From positions 204,908 through 268,907 of the forward strand of contig NZ_CANMJE010000004.1 in NCBI RefSeq assembly GCF_947498095.1: a DNA stretch of 64,000 nucleotides. Direction: 5' to 3'. Below, piece after piece: positions 19,655 to 28,440 of the stretch. Origin of the DNA: an uncultured Shimia sp. (GTDB taxonomy: Bacteria; Pseudomonadota; Alphaproteobacteria; Rhodobacterales; Rhodobacteraceae). Under the pieces are notes generated by a model. The model saw nothing but the letters and a program-made list of their open reading frames with translations. It was not told where the DNA came from and did not search any database. A program made the position numbers and the translations under genes. How positions within the stretch are numbered: position 1 is the stretch's first letter; every line of letters begins with the position of its first letter.

Positions 19655-20017
19655 CTAACCGCATGCTAACCGTATCAACACCACCACCCAGGCAACCCCG
19701 GCGGCCAGTGCGCTTACGAAGACCGCTCCGCTGCCGCAATCTTTGGCAGCCTTGGCCTTGGGGTGCTGTTCATCCGAGATGTAGTCGACCACCTCTTCGA
19801 TCGCGGTGTTGACCAGTTCAAAGGCCATAACCAAAACACCCAGTGCCAGGATCAGGGCGCGTTCTCCGGGTGTGAGGGGGAGCGCGAGGGCGAGAGCGGC
19901 CGAGATGAGGTTGGCCCAAACCCAACTGCGGAACGAATGCTCTTGGCGCCAGGCATGCACGATACCTGCCCAACTCCAAATGATCCGATGATACAATCGC
20001 GTGAAGAAATACCGCAT
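19655..20017 (-). CDS. dgkA: Diacylglycerol kinase
   Basis: 120 residues with three membrane helices. The family signature is FELVNTAIEEVVDYISDEQHPKAKAAKD (catalytic Glu, Asn, Thr-Ala-Ile-Glu, then Lys-Asp) around residues 64-93. DgkA phosphorylates diacylglycerol (or undecaprenol) at the inner membrane, recycling lipid from envelope-glycan synthesis. It starts 61 bp after the last gene of the four-gene cysteine-motif cluster and may be co-transcribed with it. Confidence 0.92.
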   Translation of the reverse strand: MRYFFTRLYHRIIWSWAGIVHAWRQEHSFRSWVWANLISAALALALPLTPGERALILALGVLVMAFELVNTAIEEVVDYISDEQHPKAKAAKDCGSGAVFVSALAAGVAWVVVLIRLACG

Positions 20018-20078
20018 GTCGCCTCCTCCGGCACAAGATGGACCGGAGCGGCGCGCGGTTCAAGCGGCAAGCGGGGCG

Positions 20079-20333
20079 TCAACCCTCGGCAAGTTTGCCC
20101 AATAGCCCTCGGTTCAGGCAATAATCCGGGGCTTGCGGAGCACTGTCATGTTCGGCCAACCAACCTTTGCATTCGCCCACATCTTTGCAGTGCGTGCAGG
20201 TCATTACGGCGTTTCTGTACTCTTTGACCATTTCCGGGTTTTCAACCAGAACCTCTGACCAGTTCACGCCGACCTTACCTGACATAGTGCCCATCAGGTT
20301 CGAATGATCGTCAATTTTCTTAAACAGTTTCAT
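20079..20333 (-). CDS. Small four-cysteine protein (DUF6455-like), copy d
   Basis: 84 residues. Cys46, Cys49, Cys55 and Cys72 form C-x2-C-x5-C-x2-W-L...Y-C-L-N, shared with the three genes before it. The N-terminal half is helical and begins with basic residues. I believe this is the Rhodobacterales DUF6455 family; its function is unknown. The start overlaps the stop of copy c by 4 bp (ATGA), and a strong GGGAGGAGA ribosome-binding site lies inside copy c's last codons. The cysteines could bind zinc or an iron-sulfur cluster; that is inference. Confidence 0.82.
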   Translation of the reverse strand: MKLFKKIDDHSNLMGTMSGKVGVNWSEVLVENPEMVKEYRNAVMTCTHCKDVGECKGWLAEHDSAPQAPDYCLNRGLLGKLAEG

Positions 20334-20623
20334 GGTTTTCTCCTCCCGGCTGGGGGTGTCGGATGCTTAAGCGCCTGAAACAAGTCGGCATGCTGGCAAC
20401 ATGCCGGTGCGGCGTCGGCGCGGTGGCTTTGTTGGCCAAGCCAGGCTTCGCACTCATGCACAAAATGGCAGGATCGACAGCGTGTGACCAAATCGGCATA
20501 GGCTTTTTGAGACAAGTTGCCCTCGGCCATAGCCTCGCTCAGCGATACACCCATTGCCCGCGCGACACTGCGTGTCATCCAAAAGTGGCGCGCTGGATCG
20601 CCCAACGGCAACACGTTGCTCAT
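20330..20623 (-). CDS. Small four-cysteine protein (DUF6455-like), copy c
   Basis: 97 residues. Cys49, Cys52 and Cys58 sit in C-x2-C-x5-C-x2-W-L, then Cys75-Cys76 in ACCQHADLF. The N-terminal stretch GDPARHFWMTRSVARAMGV parallels copy b's GDQNAHFWLVQRMAQL, so b and c look like the closest pair. It has 4-bp ATGA overlaps at both ends, with GAGGAGATTGAGAC before the start. The Pro/Arg-rich tail is unlike the other copies. Function unknown; likely a metal-binding or electron-transfer accessory protein if the cysteines are functional. Confidence 0.82.
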   Translation of the reverse strand: MSNVLPLGDPARHFWMTRSVARAMGVSLSEAMAEGNLSQKAYADLVTRCRSCHFVHECEAWLGQQSHRADAAPACCQHADLFQALKHPTPPAGRRKP

Positions 20624-20898
20624 GTCTCAATCTCCTCTAGGGCCGCCCGAAGGGCGGAGAAACGTTCTTGATTGCGGCAGGTGTCGGGCGCCTCTTCAAC
20701 CGGCACGCCTTCTCGCAGGGCGAGGAACTTGCGGCACTCGCTGGTCCAGTCACACCCTCGGCATTCCTGAACCATCGCGGCCCAGTCCTCTTGGGTGAGT
20801 TTTGCGGCGTCCATGGCGGCGACCAGATCAGTTTCAGTCAGCTGCGCCATACGCTGTACCAACCAAAAATGTGCGTTCTGATCACCGAGAGGTTTCAT
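20620..20898 (-). CDS. Small four-cysteine protein (DUF6455-like), copy b
   Basis: 92 residues. Cys46, Cys49, Cys55 and Cys74 are in C-x2-C-x5-C-x2-F-L...T-C-R-N. The start at ATG 20898 gives the same N-terminal layout as copy c (GDQNAHFW) and a 4-bp overlap with copy a; the longer frame to 21024 is an artefact. A ribosome-binding site (AAGAGG) precedes it. Residues 20-45 form a predicted amphipathic helix (TETDLVAAMDAAKLTQEDW), matching SLSEAMAEGNLSQKAY of copy c. Function unknown. Confidence 0.82.
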   Translation of the reverse strand: MKPLGDQNAHFWLVQRMAQLTETDLVAAMDAAKLTQEDWAAMVQECRGCDWTSECRKFLALREGVPVEEAPDTCRNQERFSALRAALEEIET

Positions 20899-21158
20899 CC
20901 ATGTGCCTCTTGCAGCCGTCGGATCAATTGGGGATTGGTACAATGATCCGGAGGGGGCGCTGTCGCCACGTCCACGCGCTTGAGCCACAATGCGCAATCG
21001 TCGGAATGTCCGCAGCCTTGACACCTGATCACGGCTTCAACCGCATCATTCAACGAAGCGCGTGCCGAACTGGCAGACTGTCGTTGGTGTGTTGTCGGCC
21101 CCCGCCCCTTGCGATCGGGCTGGATCGTCGGGCGTGAATTCTTAAGAGGCATCGTCAT
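20895..21158 (-). CDS. Small four-cysteine protein (DUF6455-like), copy a
   Basis: 87 residues, first gene of the cluster. Cys46, Cys49, Cys55 and Cys73 lie in C-x2-C-x5-C-x2-W-L...H-C-T-N. The N-terminal 35 residues differ from the other copies: basic, Pro/Ser-rich and probably disordered, so this copy may attach to something else. The stop overlaps the start of copy b (ATGA). An 80-bp gap separates it from the UPF0029 gene upstream. Function unknown. Confidence 0.78.
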   Translation of the reverse strand: MTMPLKNSRPTIQPDRKGRGPTTHQRQSASSARASLNDAVEAVIRCQGCGHSDDCALWLKRVDVATAPPPDHCTNPQLIRRLQEAHG

Positions 21159-21238
21159 TGGCAGGCTCCAGTTCGCGTTCTCGGTGTGAACGCTATCATG
21201 GGCGCGGGAAATTCCCTTTGACCTGCATCAACCGCCGG

Positions 21239-21595
21239 TCAGGCGTTGACCGCCTCGACGTAGGCGCGCACGCAATCCTGCACTCGGCGAAACCGATCTC
21301 CACCGAGTTTTGTTCCTCCATACCAACGGGTTACGACAACAATTTGATCGTACAAGCCTTCGCGTTCGAGCATGCGGACGATCACCATTCCGGCACCGCT
21401 CTCGCCATCATCGCCCTTGAGTGGCGTCCCGTCAGACCAAAGAACTGCCCAAGTATTGTGCGTCGCCTTGGCAAACTTCTTGTCCCGTTTGAGGGTCTTG
21501 AGAAATGAGTCGACATCAGAGCGGTTTTTCACCGGACCGCCAGAAACCGCGTATTTCGATCCGCGATCCGAAACCACCCCTGTCAGTTGCAGCAT
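21239..21595 (-). CDS. UPF0029/IMPACT (YigZ) family protein
   Basis: 118 residues matching the UPF0029 domain: KKFAKATHNTWAVL, then DDGESGAGMVIVRMLE and VVVTRWYGGTKLGGDRF. YigZ/IMPACT proteins are linked to translation control in eukaryotes and are of unclear role in bacteria. This is the single-domain form without the C-terminal DUF1949 domain of E. coli YigZ (about 200 residues). It starts 5 bp after the stop of the M48 peptidase gene, suggesting one transcript. Confidence 0.85.
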   Translation of the reverse strand: MLQLTGVVSDRGSKYAVSGGPVKNRSDVDSFLKTLKRDKKFAKATHNTWAVLWSDGTPLKGDDGESGAGMVIVRMLEREGLYDQIVVVTRWYGGTKLGGDRFRRVQDCVRAYVEAVNA

Positions 21596-21600
21596 GCGCG

Positions 21601-22314
21601 TCAGAGACCCGCCGCTGTCTTCTTGACCACGGCTATACGTTGCGAGTTTGGCGGGTGCGTTCCGAGGAACTGGTTGCCCGGATCAGGAATACGATTGAAA
21701 TACTCGACACCCCGTATCGGATTGTAACCTGATTTGTGCGTGATGACGGTTCCCAGACGGTCGGCCTCAAGCTCATAGTTCTTGGAATAGGCCCGTGACC
21801 CCACCGTGGCACCAACATCCATTGCCGCATCAATCACTGAGGCATCCGCCCCTGCTGCTGCGGCCAGAATGCCCACAATCACGGCCCCTGCCATCGCGTC
21901 ATTCTGCGACCGTCCGATGTGACCCATCATGTGATGCGCGGCCTCATGGCCCATCACAAAGGCAAGTTCGTCGTTATTGCGGACCTCGGAGATCAGGGCC
22001 GAGGTAAAGGTGATCGTCGGGCGGCCGGCCTTGGTAAGTGACTGAAACGCGTTTGGCGGCGCATTGGGGTCTTTGTACACCTGAATCAGGAAATCACAGT
22101 TCATACCCTCGGTGCGGGCGCGGCATTCGCGCTCGGCAATCGGCTCCATCCGCGCTTTGATCGGCGCAAGTCGGGCATTGGCTTGCGACACGCTCAAGCG
22201 TGTGACGGTGCTTTGTTTTGGCGCGGCCTGTGGCGTGGGACTTGTGGTCGTCGTTTCACATCCGGCAACGGCCAGAAAAACAGCAGATAACAAGGCAATC
22301 AGGGAAACACGCAT
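21601..22314 (-). CDS. M48 family metallopeptidase, lipoprotein
   Basis: 237 residues. A lipoprotein signal ends in LAVAGC (Cys19), so the protein is anchored to a membrane on the periplasmic side. The zinc motif HEAAH is at residues 123-127, and the third ligand is the Glu in YSKNYELEADRLG about 60 residues later. A short hydrophobic stretch (AGAVIVGILAAAAGAD) lies between them. It resembles short BepA/LoiP-like M48 proteases of the envelope. Its 5-bp gap to the UPF0029 gene implies co-transcription. Confidence 0.9.
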   Translation of the reverse strand: MRVSLIALLSAVFLAVAGCETTTTSPTPQAAPKQSTVTRLSVSQANARLAPIKARMEPIAERECRARTEGMNCDFLIQVYKDPNAPPNAFQSLTKAGRPTITFTSALISEVRNNDELAFVMGHEAAHHMMGHIGRSQNDAMAGAVIVGILAAAAGADASVIDAAMDVGATVGSRAYSKNYELEADRLGTVITHKSGYNPIRGVEYFNRIPDPGNQFLGTHPPNSQRIAVVKKTAAGL

Positions 22315-22423
22315 GGGTAAGCTCTTGAACTATGGCAAATACAGGCACTTAGCCTAGGCCCTGCACGCCAAGAGTCCAAGCCTTAATGCTTGCACGTCGC
22401 GTGTAAGGCGCTAGGCTGAAACC

Positions 22424-22666
22424 ATGTTCAGCATAGAGCACGAATTTGACGCCACGGTTGTGACCCTCGTTGACGAGGGCAGCACGAACCTGACCGAAGA
22501 TGTCACCATCAACATGTTCGAAGACTGCGTGACGGTCGAGCAATACGATCCGCGCACGGACAAGGTCCACAAGATCACCTTTTCCCTGCACCAGGTTCAA
22601 GAACTGGCGGCTGCGCTGGATCTGCCCGAAGGGGTCTACAAGTTACAATTGGATGGCAAAGACTAA
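22424..22666 (+). CDS. Conserved hypothetical protein, 80 aa
   Basis: An 80-residue acidic protein beginning MFSIEHEFDATVVTLVDEG, predicted mostly beta-strand with a C-terminal helix (HQVQELAAALDLPEGVY). No catalytic motif or membrane segment is visible. Divergent from the M48 gene and overlapping the convergent DUF167 gene by 4 bp. The even codon use and compact boundaries make it look real. Function unknown. Confidence 0.72.
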   Translation: MFSIEHEFDATVVTLVDEGSTNLTEDVTINMFEDCVTVEQYDPRTDKVHKITFSLHQVQELAAALDLPEGVYKLQLDGKD

Positions 22667-22914
22667 GAATTGATGCGAAACACCTTGTCTCGCGAGGTTT
22701 GCCCTCGAACAAGCGTGATATGCGATTTTGCAATCCCCATCGCCTTGGCCAAAAGCTTCTGTACCGCGGCATTGGCTTTGCCGTTTTCCGGCGCTGAAGT
22801 GACATAGACGCGAATTTGCGTGTCATCGACGGTGACTTTGTTGCGTGAGGCTTTGGGCGTCACCCGAACAACAATCTCGGATCCGGGTACAGCGAAGTGT
22901 GTCAGATCAGTCAT
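22663..22914 (-). CDS. DUF167 (YggU) family protein
   Basis: 83 residues with the DUF167 core: VRVTPKASRNKV, then YVTSAPENGKANAAVQKLLAKAMG and HITLVRGQTSRDKVFRI. Small alpha/beta protein of unknown role, widely conserved. ATG 22914 gives the family length; the longer frame (to 23070) extends into the DUF3604 gene region. Overlaps the convergent 80-aa gene by 4 bp. Confidence 0.88.
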   Translation of the reverse strand: MTDLTHFAVPGSEIVVRVTPKASRNKVTVDDTQIRVYVTSAPENGKANAAVQKLLAKAMGIAKSHITLVRGQTSRDKVFRINS

Positions 22915-22969
22915 GTTGCCTCGAGAGGTGGCAGGTCGGACAAGATTGTCCGACCTACAGAGTTCGGGA

Positions 22970-24895
22970 TCAGCCTTTGGGCGAATACCAGATGGGCGAT
23001 GTATAGGCACGTTCCTGATGGGTGAGTTGTGCACCTTCAGGAATTTCAACACCCATGCGCAGCCTGTCATAGACGACCCAACGTGGGGTTGGGATCTCGA
23101 TCACACGGGCATAATAAAAGGCATTCTCGCTCGCGTCGAAATCTGGATCCGTCCAGACCGTGGCCAGTTCGGGCGCGCCGATGGTGTTGGTGTAGCTGGC
23201 GGCCTCAAGATCAACGGTGCTGCCGACATCAGGCACCTTGCCGTCCGCCGTCCTGTCACGACCGTCTGACCAGACGACGTCGTAGACCTTTTCATGCAGC
23301 CCCCCGTCGGCGTCGATCCAACCTTTGACGACTTGAATACGGTCAAGGTTGGCGCCAATCGGATCGCGCAGGGCATAGACCATGAAGGTGGGCGCCGATG
23401 CACCGTCGGGCGCGCTCCGCATGTCACCGCCCATGGGCACGCCCCGTTCATACCCCGCGAAAGCCGGCTGGCGGCCACGCAGATCATTTTCAGTGTAATC
23501 CCACCCACCAAAGAAGCGCACGGCCATGCGTGGCCCGGTGGTGGCATAGGTTTCTCGCCGCTTCATCGCATCCCAGAGCGATTTGCGGGTGTTTTCTTCG
23601 GCCCAGACGCCGGTGTAACCGGACGCCACCAATTCGTAGCCTTCAAAGGTTCCCTGATCTGTTTTGGTAAAGGGATGCGCCATGCGGGTGGGTGACGGTT
23701 CCGCATTGGTCGCTTTGCCAAAGTAATTGTCGCTGTCGGCCGTTGCGAGCGACGTATGGCTGTCGGTCGCACCAGAGGCTCCGAACTTGTAGGGGTTCAC
23801 GCCCAGTTTGCGCTCCAGTGCCAGCCCCTGTTTCAGCGCCTCGCGAGCGTATTCGCCCTTGAGCATTTCAGGCGTCTTGGCCTCGGTCAGGTCGAGGTTG
23901 CCTGCGTCCCAGGTCTCATAGTCGGCAAAATCGTCCTCGGGGCTGAGTACCGGGTGAGCCTCGCCGTCACCTTTGATCTGGGTGAACTCGTAAAGTGGCT
24001 CCCATTTGGCGCGAAGGCGCACGTAATTTTCATCAATCGGCGCACCGGTGAACTGCTGTTCCGTTGGGAACATCATACCATTGGACAGGTTGCCGTTATG
24101 GGCCAGTGCCAACGCCCGCCCCCCGGTTTTGGCTTCGTAATTCTCAAGCCATTGGTAAAGAGCCAGGGGATCGATTGAGCCAACAGGCTCTTGTGTCACC
24201 ATGGGTTCGACCATCAGCGCCTTGTCACCATTGTCGCGCAAAACGACATTGCGGTGCAGGTTGTTGCCTTTGAAAAGCGAGGTCCATTCATAGCCGATCA
24301 GGGCGGTGAACACGCCGGGTTGATTGTATTCCTCGGCCTTTTCCACTGTGGTTTCCCAGACCGACGCATAGATCGGCGACCCGGGGGAATACTGCGCCAT
24401 CAGCTCTGGATCGATTGTGCCTTGGGCAAAATTCGTGATCAGGTCGAGAGCGGCGGCAGCACTGTCCTCACCGCCAGCGGCCAGCCCTTCGGCCCAGCGA
24501 CGTGATTGTTCAAAGGCCATGATGTTTTGCTTTTGATCGACCATGTCAAAGATCATGCCCATGCCATCAGAGTGATCCGTCAGAACCATCCAATCGAGCG
24601 GTCGCGACAGTTTCACAGGCTGGCCAGAGGCAGCCATGACCTCTTCGCCGCGGGCAAAGCGGTAGGCCGTGTCATGGCCGGTGGTGTTGCCAAAGAGGCC
24701 CGCATCGACGGAAAAGCCGGTGTGCAGATGGGTATCCCCCCAGAACACCTGAGACGGGAACCCCCGTTGGGCATAAGGCGAGTAGGCTTTGCCCGGATAA
24801 AGACCGTCAAGGGACTCTTTGGAAGGGACGAACTGCGCGACGGCGGGCAACGCGGTGGTGGTCAGAAAAGCGGCAATACAAATGGAACGAAGCAT
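22970..24895 (-). CDS. DUF3604 domain exported protein
   Basis: 641 residues with a cleavable signal peptide (residues 1-20, ending PAVA-Q). The family is DUF3604. Near the N-terminus of the mature protein are DTHLHTG (54-60) and LTDHSD (105-110), a PHP-like set of His/Asp metal ligands. Later motifs include [11 protein letters not shown] and [12 protein letters not shown] metal-dependent periplasmic hydrolase is plausible but the substrate is unknown. ATG 24895 is chosen because it starts a proper signal peptide; the frame to 25132 would bury it. Divergent from the histone-deacetylase-like gene. Confidence 0.88.
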   Translation of the reverse strand: MLRSICIAAFLTTTALPAVAQFVPSKESLDGLYPGKAYSPYAQRGFPSQVFWGDTHLHTGFSVDAGLFGNTTGHDTAYRFARGEEVMAASGQPVKLSRPLDWMVLTDHSDGMGMIFDMVDQKQNIMAFEQSRRWAEGLAAGGEDSAAAALDLITNFAQGTIDPELMAQYSPGSPIYASVWETTVEKAEEYNQPGVFTALIGYEWTSLFKGNNLHRNVVLRDNGDKALMVEPMVTQEPVGSIDPLALYQWLENYEAKTGGRALALAHNGNLSNGMMFPTEQQFTGAPIDENYVRLRAKWEPLYEFTQIKGDGEAHPVLSPEDDFADYETWDAGNLDLTEAKTPEMLKGEYAREALKQGLALERKLGVNPYKFGASGATDSHTSLATADSDNYFGKATNAEPSPTRMAHPFTKTDQGTFEGYELVASGYTGVWAEENTRKSLWDAMKRRETYATTGPRMAVRFFGGWDYTENDLRGRQPAFAGYERGVPMGGDMRSAPDGASAPTFMVYALRDPIGANLDRIQVVKGWIDADGGLHEKVYDVVWSDGRDRTADGKVPDVGSTVDLEAASYTNTIGAPELATVWTDPDFDASENAFYYARVIEIPTPRWVVYDRLRMGVEIPEGAQLTHQERAYTSPIWYSPKG

Positions 24896-25090
24896 CTCAT
24901 AATCTCCCGGATGATCTGAGAACATTATGATTGTGTCGAGGCGACTTGGGAACAGATTTTTGATCGCGACACCTTGGCCCAAAAGTATTGGCGCTCGCTG
25001 AGCACCATCGGTTAGGTGATGACCTCTTGCGGGGTTGAGCGCCTTCGGCGAGAGTATTTCGGGAAAAGATGAAGACGAGGGAGAGGTCAG

Positions 25091-26212
25091 ATGGCGACGG
25101 GTTTTTTCTGGGATGAGCGGTGTTTCTGGCATTCAGGCGGCAATTACGCGCTGACCCTGCCGGTGGGGGACTTTGTGCAGCCACTGGCAGCAGGGGGGCT
25201 GCCAGAAAGCCCCGAAACCAAGCGGCGGTTGAAGAACCTGCTGGACGTAAGCGGATTGGCAGCGGAACTGGAGATGCGGTCTGCGCCGGAAGCGACTCGG
25301 GAAGATCTGGAGCGGGTGCATCCCGGGGCGTACCTTGACCGGTTCAAGGACATGTCGGATGCCGGTGGCGGAGAATTGGGTCTGCGCACGCCCTTTGGCA
25401 AAGGCGGCTATGAGGCCGCAACGCTTTCGGCGGGACTGGCCAAGGAGGCCGTGCGTGCGGTCTTGGCCGGAGAGTTGCAGAACGCCTATGCTCTGTCGCG
25501 ACCACCGGGGCATCACTGTCTGCCAGACTGGCCAAACGGGTTTTGCCTGTTGAACAATATCGGCATTGCGATTGAGGCCGCGCAGGCAGCGGGAACGGCA
25601 CGGAAAGTCGCGGTGATTGACTGGGATGTGCATCACGGCAATGGCACCGAAGCCGTGTTTCTGCGCCGCGATGATGTGCTGACCATCTCGTTGCATCAAG
25701 AGCGGAACTATCCGCTGGACACAGGGGGCGTCGCGGATCGTGGTGACGGCGATGGTCAGGGCCACAACATCAACGTGCCATTGCCACCGGGTGCCGGTCA
25801 CAATGCCTATATCGAGGCGATGGGTAAGATTGTGCTGCCCGCACTCGAACGGTTCCAGCCGGATCTGATCATCGTTGCCTGTGGCTATGACGCGGCAGCC
25901 TTTGATCCTCTGAGCCGCATGCTGGCAACGGCCGAGACCTTTCGGGTTATGACCTGTCAGGTGATGCAGGCAGCCGAGGCGCTGTGCGACGGCAAACTGG
26001 TTCTGGTGCACGAGGGAGGATACTCCGAGGCCTATGTGCCGTTTTGTGGTCATGCCGTGATGGAAGAGTTGTCAGGCAGCCAGATTCACGTGCCAGATCC
26101 CATGGCCGAGACTCTGGCGATCCGCCAACCAGACGCGCGCTTTGATGGCTTTGTCAGCGAATTGATTGATGAAATGGCGGAAATCTTCGCGAAAATGCCG
26201 GAGGGCGGTTGA
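25091..26212 (+). CDS. Histone deacetylase family protein (class II type)
   Basis: 373 residues of the arginase/deacetylase fold. The active-site motifs are RPPGHH (137-142), [10 protein letters not shown] (177-186) and the third zinc-ligand region [12 protein letters not shown] (about 265-275), with the C-terminal catalytic-Tyr area [14 protein letters not shown]. Bacterial members deacetylate acetylpolyamines, acuC-type acetyl-lysine or other amides. Resemblance to acetylpolyamine amidohydrolase/HDAH-type class II enzymes is the best guess. A GAGGGAGAGG-like ribosome-binding site precedes the ATG. It begins a likely three-gene run with the nitroreductase and EI24 genes. Confidence 0.9.
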   Translation: MATGFFWDERCFWHSGGNYALTLPVGDFVQPLAAGGLPESPETKRRLKNLLDVSGLAAELEMRSAPEATREDLERVHPGAYLDRFKDMSDAGGGELGLRTPFGKGGYEAATLSAGLAKEAVRAVLAGELQNAYALSRPPGHHCLPDWPNGFCLLNNIGIAIEAAQAAGTARKVAVIDWDVHHGNGTEAVFLRRDDVLTISLHQERNYPLDTGGVADRGDGDGQGHNINVPLPPGAGHNAYIEAMGKIVLPALERFQPDLIIVACGYDAAAFDPLSRMLATAETFRVMTCQVMQAAEALCDGKLVLVHEGGYSEAYVPFCGHAVMEELSGSQIHVPDPMAETLAIRQPDARFDGFVSELIDEMAEIFAKMPEGG

Positions 26213-26269
26213 AACTGACCCGGCGATGGCCGACATCACTTGCGACGCAATTGAGTGACGGAACCTAAC

Positions 26270-26851
26270 ATGCCCGAAGCCAACCCTGAGGCGCTGGCGT
26301 TCTTGCTGAGCAGACGCTCGCGCCCAGCCAAGACCCTGACCACGCCGGTGCCCAGCCGTGAAGAACTGGCGCCAATCCTTGAGGCGGGATTGCGCGCGCC
26401 CGATCATGGCAAGTTGGAACCCTGGCGGTTGATCGTGATCGAAGGCCGCGCCGTAATGGATCGCCTCGCAACTCTGGCGCAGACCCGAGGTGAAGCGCTG
26501 GGTTTGGATGACGAAAAAATCGGCAAGGGCCGTGGGCAATTTGACATGGGCAATCTGGCCGTGGTCGTCGTGGAAAGCCCGGTGATTGCCGAAAAGGTTC
26601 CCGAAATCGAACAAACCTATTCCGCGGGTGCCGTGTGCCTGCAACTGCTCAATGCAGCCTTGGCGGCTGGGTGGGGCGCAAACTGGCTGAGTGGTTGGGT
26701 GTCGCACGACCGAGACTTTTTAACCGAAGGTCTGAGACTGTCCCCACATGAACGCATCGCCGGCATTATTCATATCGGCACCGAAAAATCGGCACCACCA
26801 GAGCGGCCACGGCCCGACATGGAGAAAAAGGTCACATGGGTATCACGCTGA
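26270..26851 (+). CDS. Nitroreductase family protein
   Basis: 193 residues resembling YdjA-type FMN-dependent nitroreductases: FLLSRRSRPA, then RAPDHGKLEPWR (FMN phosphate contact), and GAVCLQLLNAALAAGWGANWLSG. Expected to be a cytoplasmic NAD(P)H:flavin-dependent reductase of unknown physiological substrate. ATG 26270, with ACGGAA 7 bp upstream, is preferred over GTG 26255. The 3' end overlaps the EI24 gene by 16 bp, which implies translational coupling. Confidence 0.87.
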   Translation: MPEANPEALAFLLSRRSRPAKTLTTPVPSREELAPILEAGLRAPDHGKLEPWRLIVIEGRAVMDRLATLAQTRGEALGLDDEKIGKGRGQFDMGNLAVVVVESPVIAEKVPEIEQTYSAGAVCLQLLNAALAAGWGANWLSGWVSHDRDFLTEGLRLSPHERIAGIIHIGTEKSAPPERPRPDMEKKVTWVSR

Positions 26852-27567
26852 TCCTGTCCTCGTTTTTTAGCGCCATCGGGCAGCTGGGAGACAAGCGTTT
26901 TCGCCGTGTTTTATGGCTGGGTGTTGGCCTGACCTTTGCGCTGTTGGTCGCGGCCTATGCCGGATTGTTATGGATCATCGACTTTTTTGTCGGACCAGAA
27001 GCCTACGTGCCCATACTGGGCGAGGTGACATGGCTTAACGATCTGCTCGGGATTTCGAGCTTCATTTTCATGATGGTTTTGTCCGTGTTTCTGATGGTGC
27101 CGGTCGCCTCGGCGATCACCTCGATGTTTCTGGACGACGTGGCGCAGGCAGTCGAAGACAGGCACTATCCGCAGCTACCTGACGTACCGCGCGTGCCGTT
27201 TTCAGATGCGCTGCGCGACACACTAGGGTTTCTCGGCGTGCTGATCGGGGCCAACCTTTTGGCCTTTATCATCTACGCGTTCTTACCAATGTTCTCGCTG
27301 TTTATCTTTTGGGCGCTCAACGGCTATCTGCTGGGCCGAGAGTACTTTCAACTGGCCGCCATGCGCAGGATCGGCCGCGAGGGCGCCAAGGCTCTGCGCA
27401 AGCGGCATACCGGAACGATTTGGATCGCTGGCACATTGATGGCTATGCCACTGTCGGTCCCGTTGGTAAACCTGTTGGTGCCGATCTTAGGTGCTGCGAC
27501 CTTTACTCACCTGTTTCACCAGATACAGGCGGCAGACGGTCCATCCAGTCAAAATCACGCACGGTGA
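26836..27567 (+). CDS. EI24 (CysZ-like) membrane protein
   Basis: 243 residues with four or more membrane helices and the EI24 pattern: a conserved pre-helix region, PVASAITSMFLDDVAQAVEDRHYP, then FIFWALNGYLLGREYFQLAAMRR. CysZ, a relative, is a sulfate channel. Roseobacter EI24 proteins are usually only annotated by domain, so sulfate transport is possible but unproven. It overlaps the upstream nitroreductase by 16 bp and the convergent DUF1467 gene by 65 bp. Confidence 0.87.
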   Translation: MGITLILSSFFSAIGQLGDKRFRRVLWLGVGLTFALLVAAYAGLLWIIDFFVGPEAYVPILGEVTWLNDLLGISSFIFMMVLSVFLMVPVASAITSMFLDDVAQAVEDRHYPQLPDVPRVPFSDALRDTLGFLGVLIGANLLAFIIYAFLPMFSLFIFWALNGYLLGREYFQLAAMRRIGREGAKALRKRHTGTIWIAGTLMAMPLSVPLVNLLVPILGAATFTHLFHQIQAADGPSSQNHAR

Positions 27568-27793
27568 TAATCTCGTAGGTAATGATCCACCACAGGATCA
27601 CCCACATCACCGCGGCCAGGGCAAAGGTGATCTTGGCCTTTTTCTTGAGGTTGTGATTGTGCGGCGCGCCGGCATGCGTACCGGGCACCACTTCGCCCAC
27701 GTCACCTTGGGTTTGCAGGCGGATGGGGATCACGATCAGAAATGTCAGGAACCACAGGACGGCATAAAGCACGATGGCGGAAGTGATCGACAT
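27503..27793 (-). CDS. DUF1467 family protein
   Basis: 96 residues with two membrane helices (about 6-25 and 55-75) flanking a loop with VIPIRLQTQGDVGEVVPGTHAG, the DUF1467 hallmark. Alphaproteobacterial inner-membrane protein of unknown function, commonly found beside the methylmalonyl-CoA epimerase gene as here (77 bp downstream of it, same strand). Confidence 0.88.
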   Translation of the reverse strand: MSITSAIVLYAVLWFLTFLIVIPIRLQTQGDVGEVVPGTHAGAPHNHNLKKKAKITFALAAVMWVILWWIITYEIITVRDFDWMDRLPPVSGETGE

Positions 27794-27870
27794 GTGTAAG
27801 TCTCCTGTGTCCTAACACGTCAGGGTGCGGGCGGCGAACACGCCCGCACACCTAATGTGCCAGATATGGG

Positions 27871-28275
27871 TCAAACTTGCTCGAGTTCCACGAGACAGCC
27901 GTTAAAATCTTTAGGGTGCAGGAACAACACGGGCTTGCCATGTGCGCCAATCTTGGGCTCACCCGAGCCCAGAACCCGCGCGCCGGTTTCCTGCAGATGG
28001 TCGCGGGCGGCGAGAATGTCGTCAACCTCGTAACACACATGGTGAATACCGCCCGAGGGGTTCTTTTCCAAAAAGCCGTTGATCGGGCTGTCGTCGCCTA
28101 GTGGGTACAAGAGTTCGATCTTGGTGTTGGGCAATTCGATGAACACCACGGTGACGCCGTGATCGGGTTCGTCCTGAGGTGCACCAACTTTGGCGCCCAG
28201 TGCGTTGGCATATTGGGCCGAGGCGGCCTCGAGGTCCGGTACGGCAATGGCCACGTGATTAAGACGTCCGATCAT
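27871..28275 (-). CDS. mce: Methylmalonyl-CoA epimerase
   Basis: 134 residues of the vicinal-oxygen-chelate (glyoxalase) fold. The metal ligands appear in LNHVAIAV, IELPNTKIELLYP and GGIHHVCYEV, with Glu in GCLVELEQ at the end. It interconverts (R)- and (S)-methylmalonyl-CoA in propionyl-CoA catabolism and the ethylmalonyl-CoA pathway. ATG 28275 gives the canonical start (MIGRLNHVA); the extension to 28470 would overlap the divergent receiver gene. Likely in one transcript with DUF1467. Confidence 0.93.
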   Translation of the reverse strand: MIGRLNHVAIAVPDLEAASAQYANALGAKVGAPQDEPDHGVTVVFIELPNTKIELLYPLGDDSPINGFLEKNPSGGIHHVCYEVDDILAARDHLQETGARVLGSGEPKIGAHGKPVLFLHPKDFNGCLVELEQV

Positions 28276-28440
28276 GTCCTGTCCTTTCGGGTTTCCTGAT
28301 TTCCTGCCGTTATGGGCAAGGCCTGAACGTGATGCAAGCGACAGGGGGTCGCGCTGTGCTGGGAACGCGGCGGTATGCCTTAACCTCTTGTTCACCATCT
28401 CTGCACTAGCGTTGGACAAAGCTGCCTGAAGGAGATCCCC

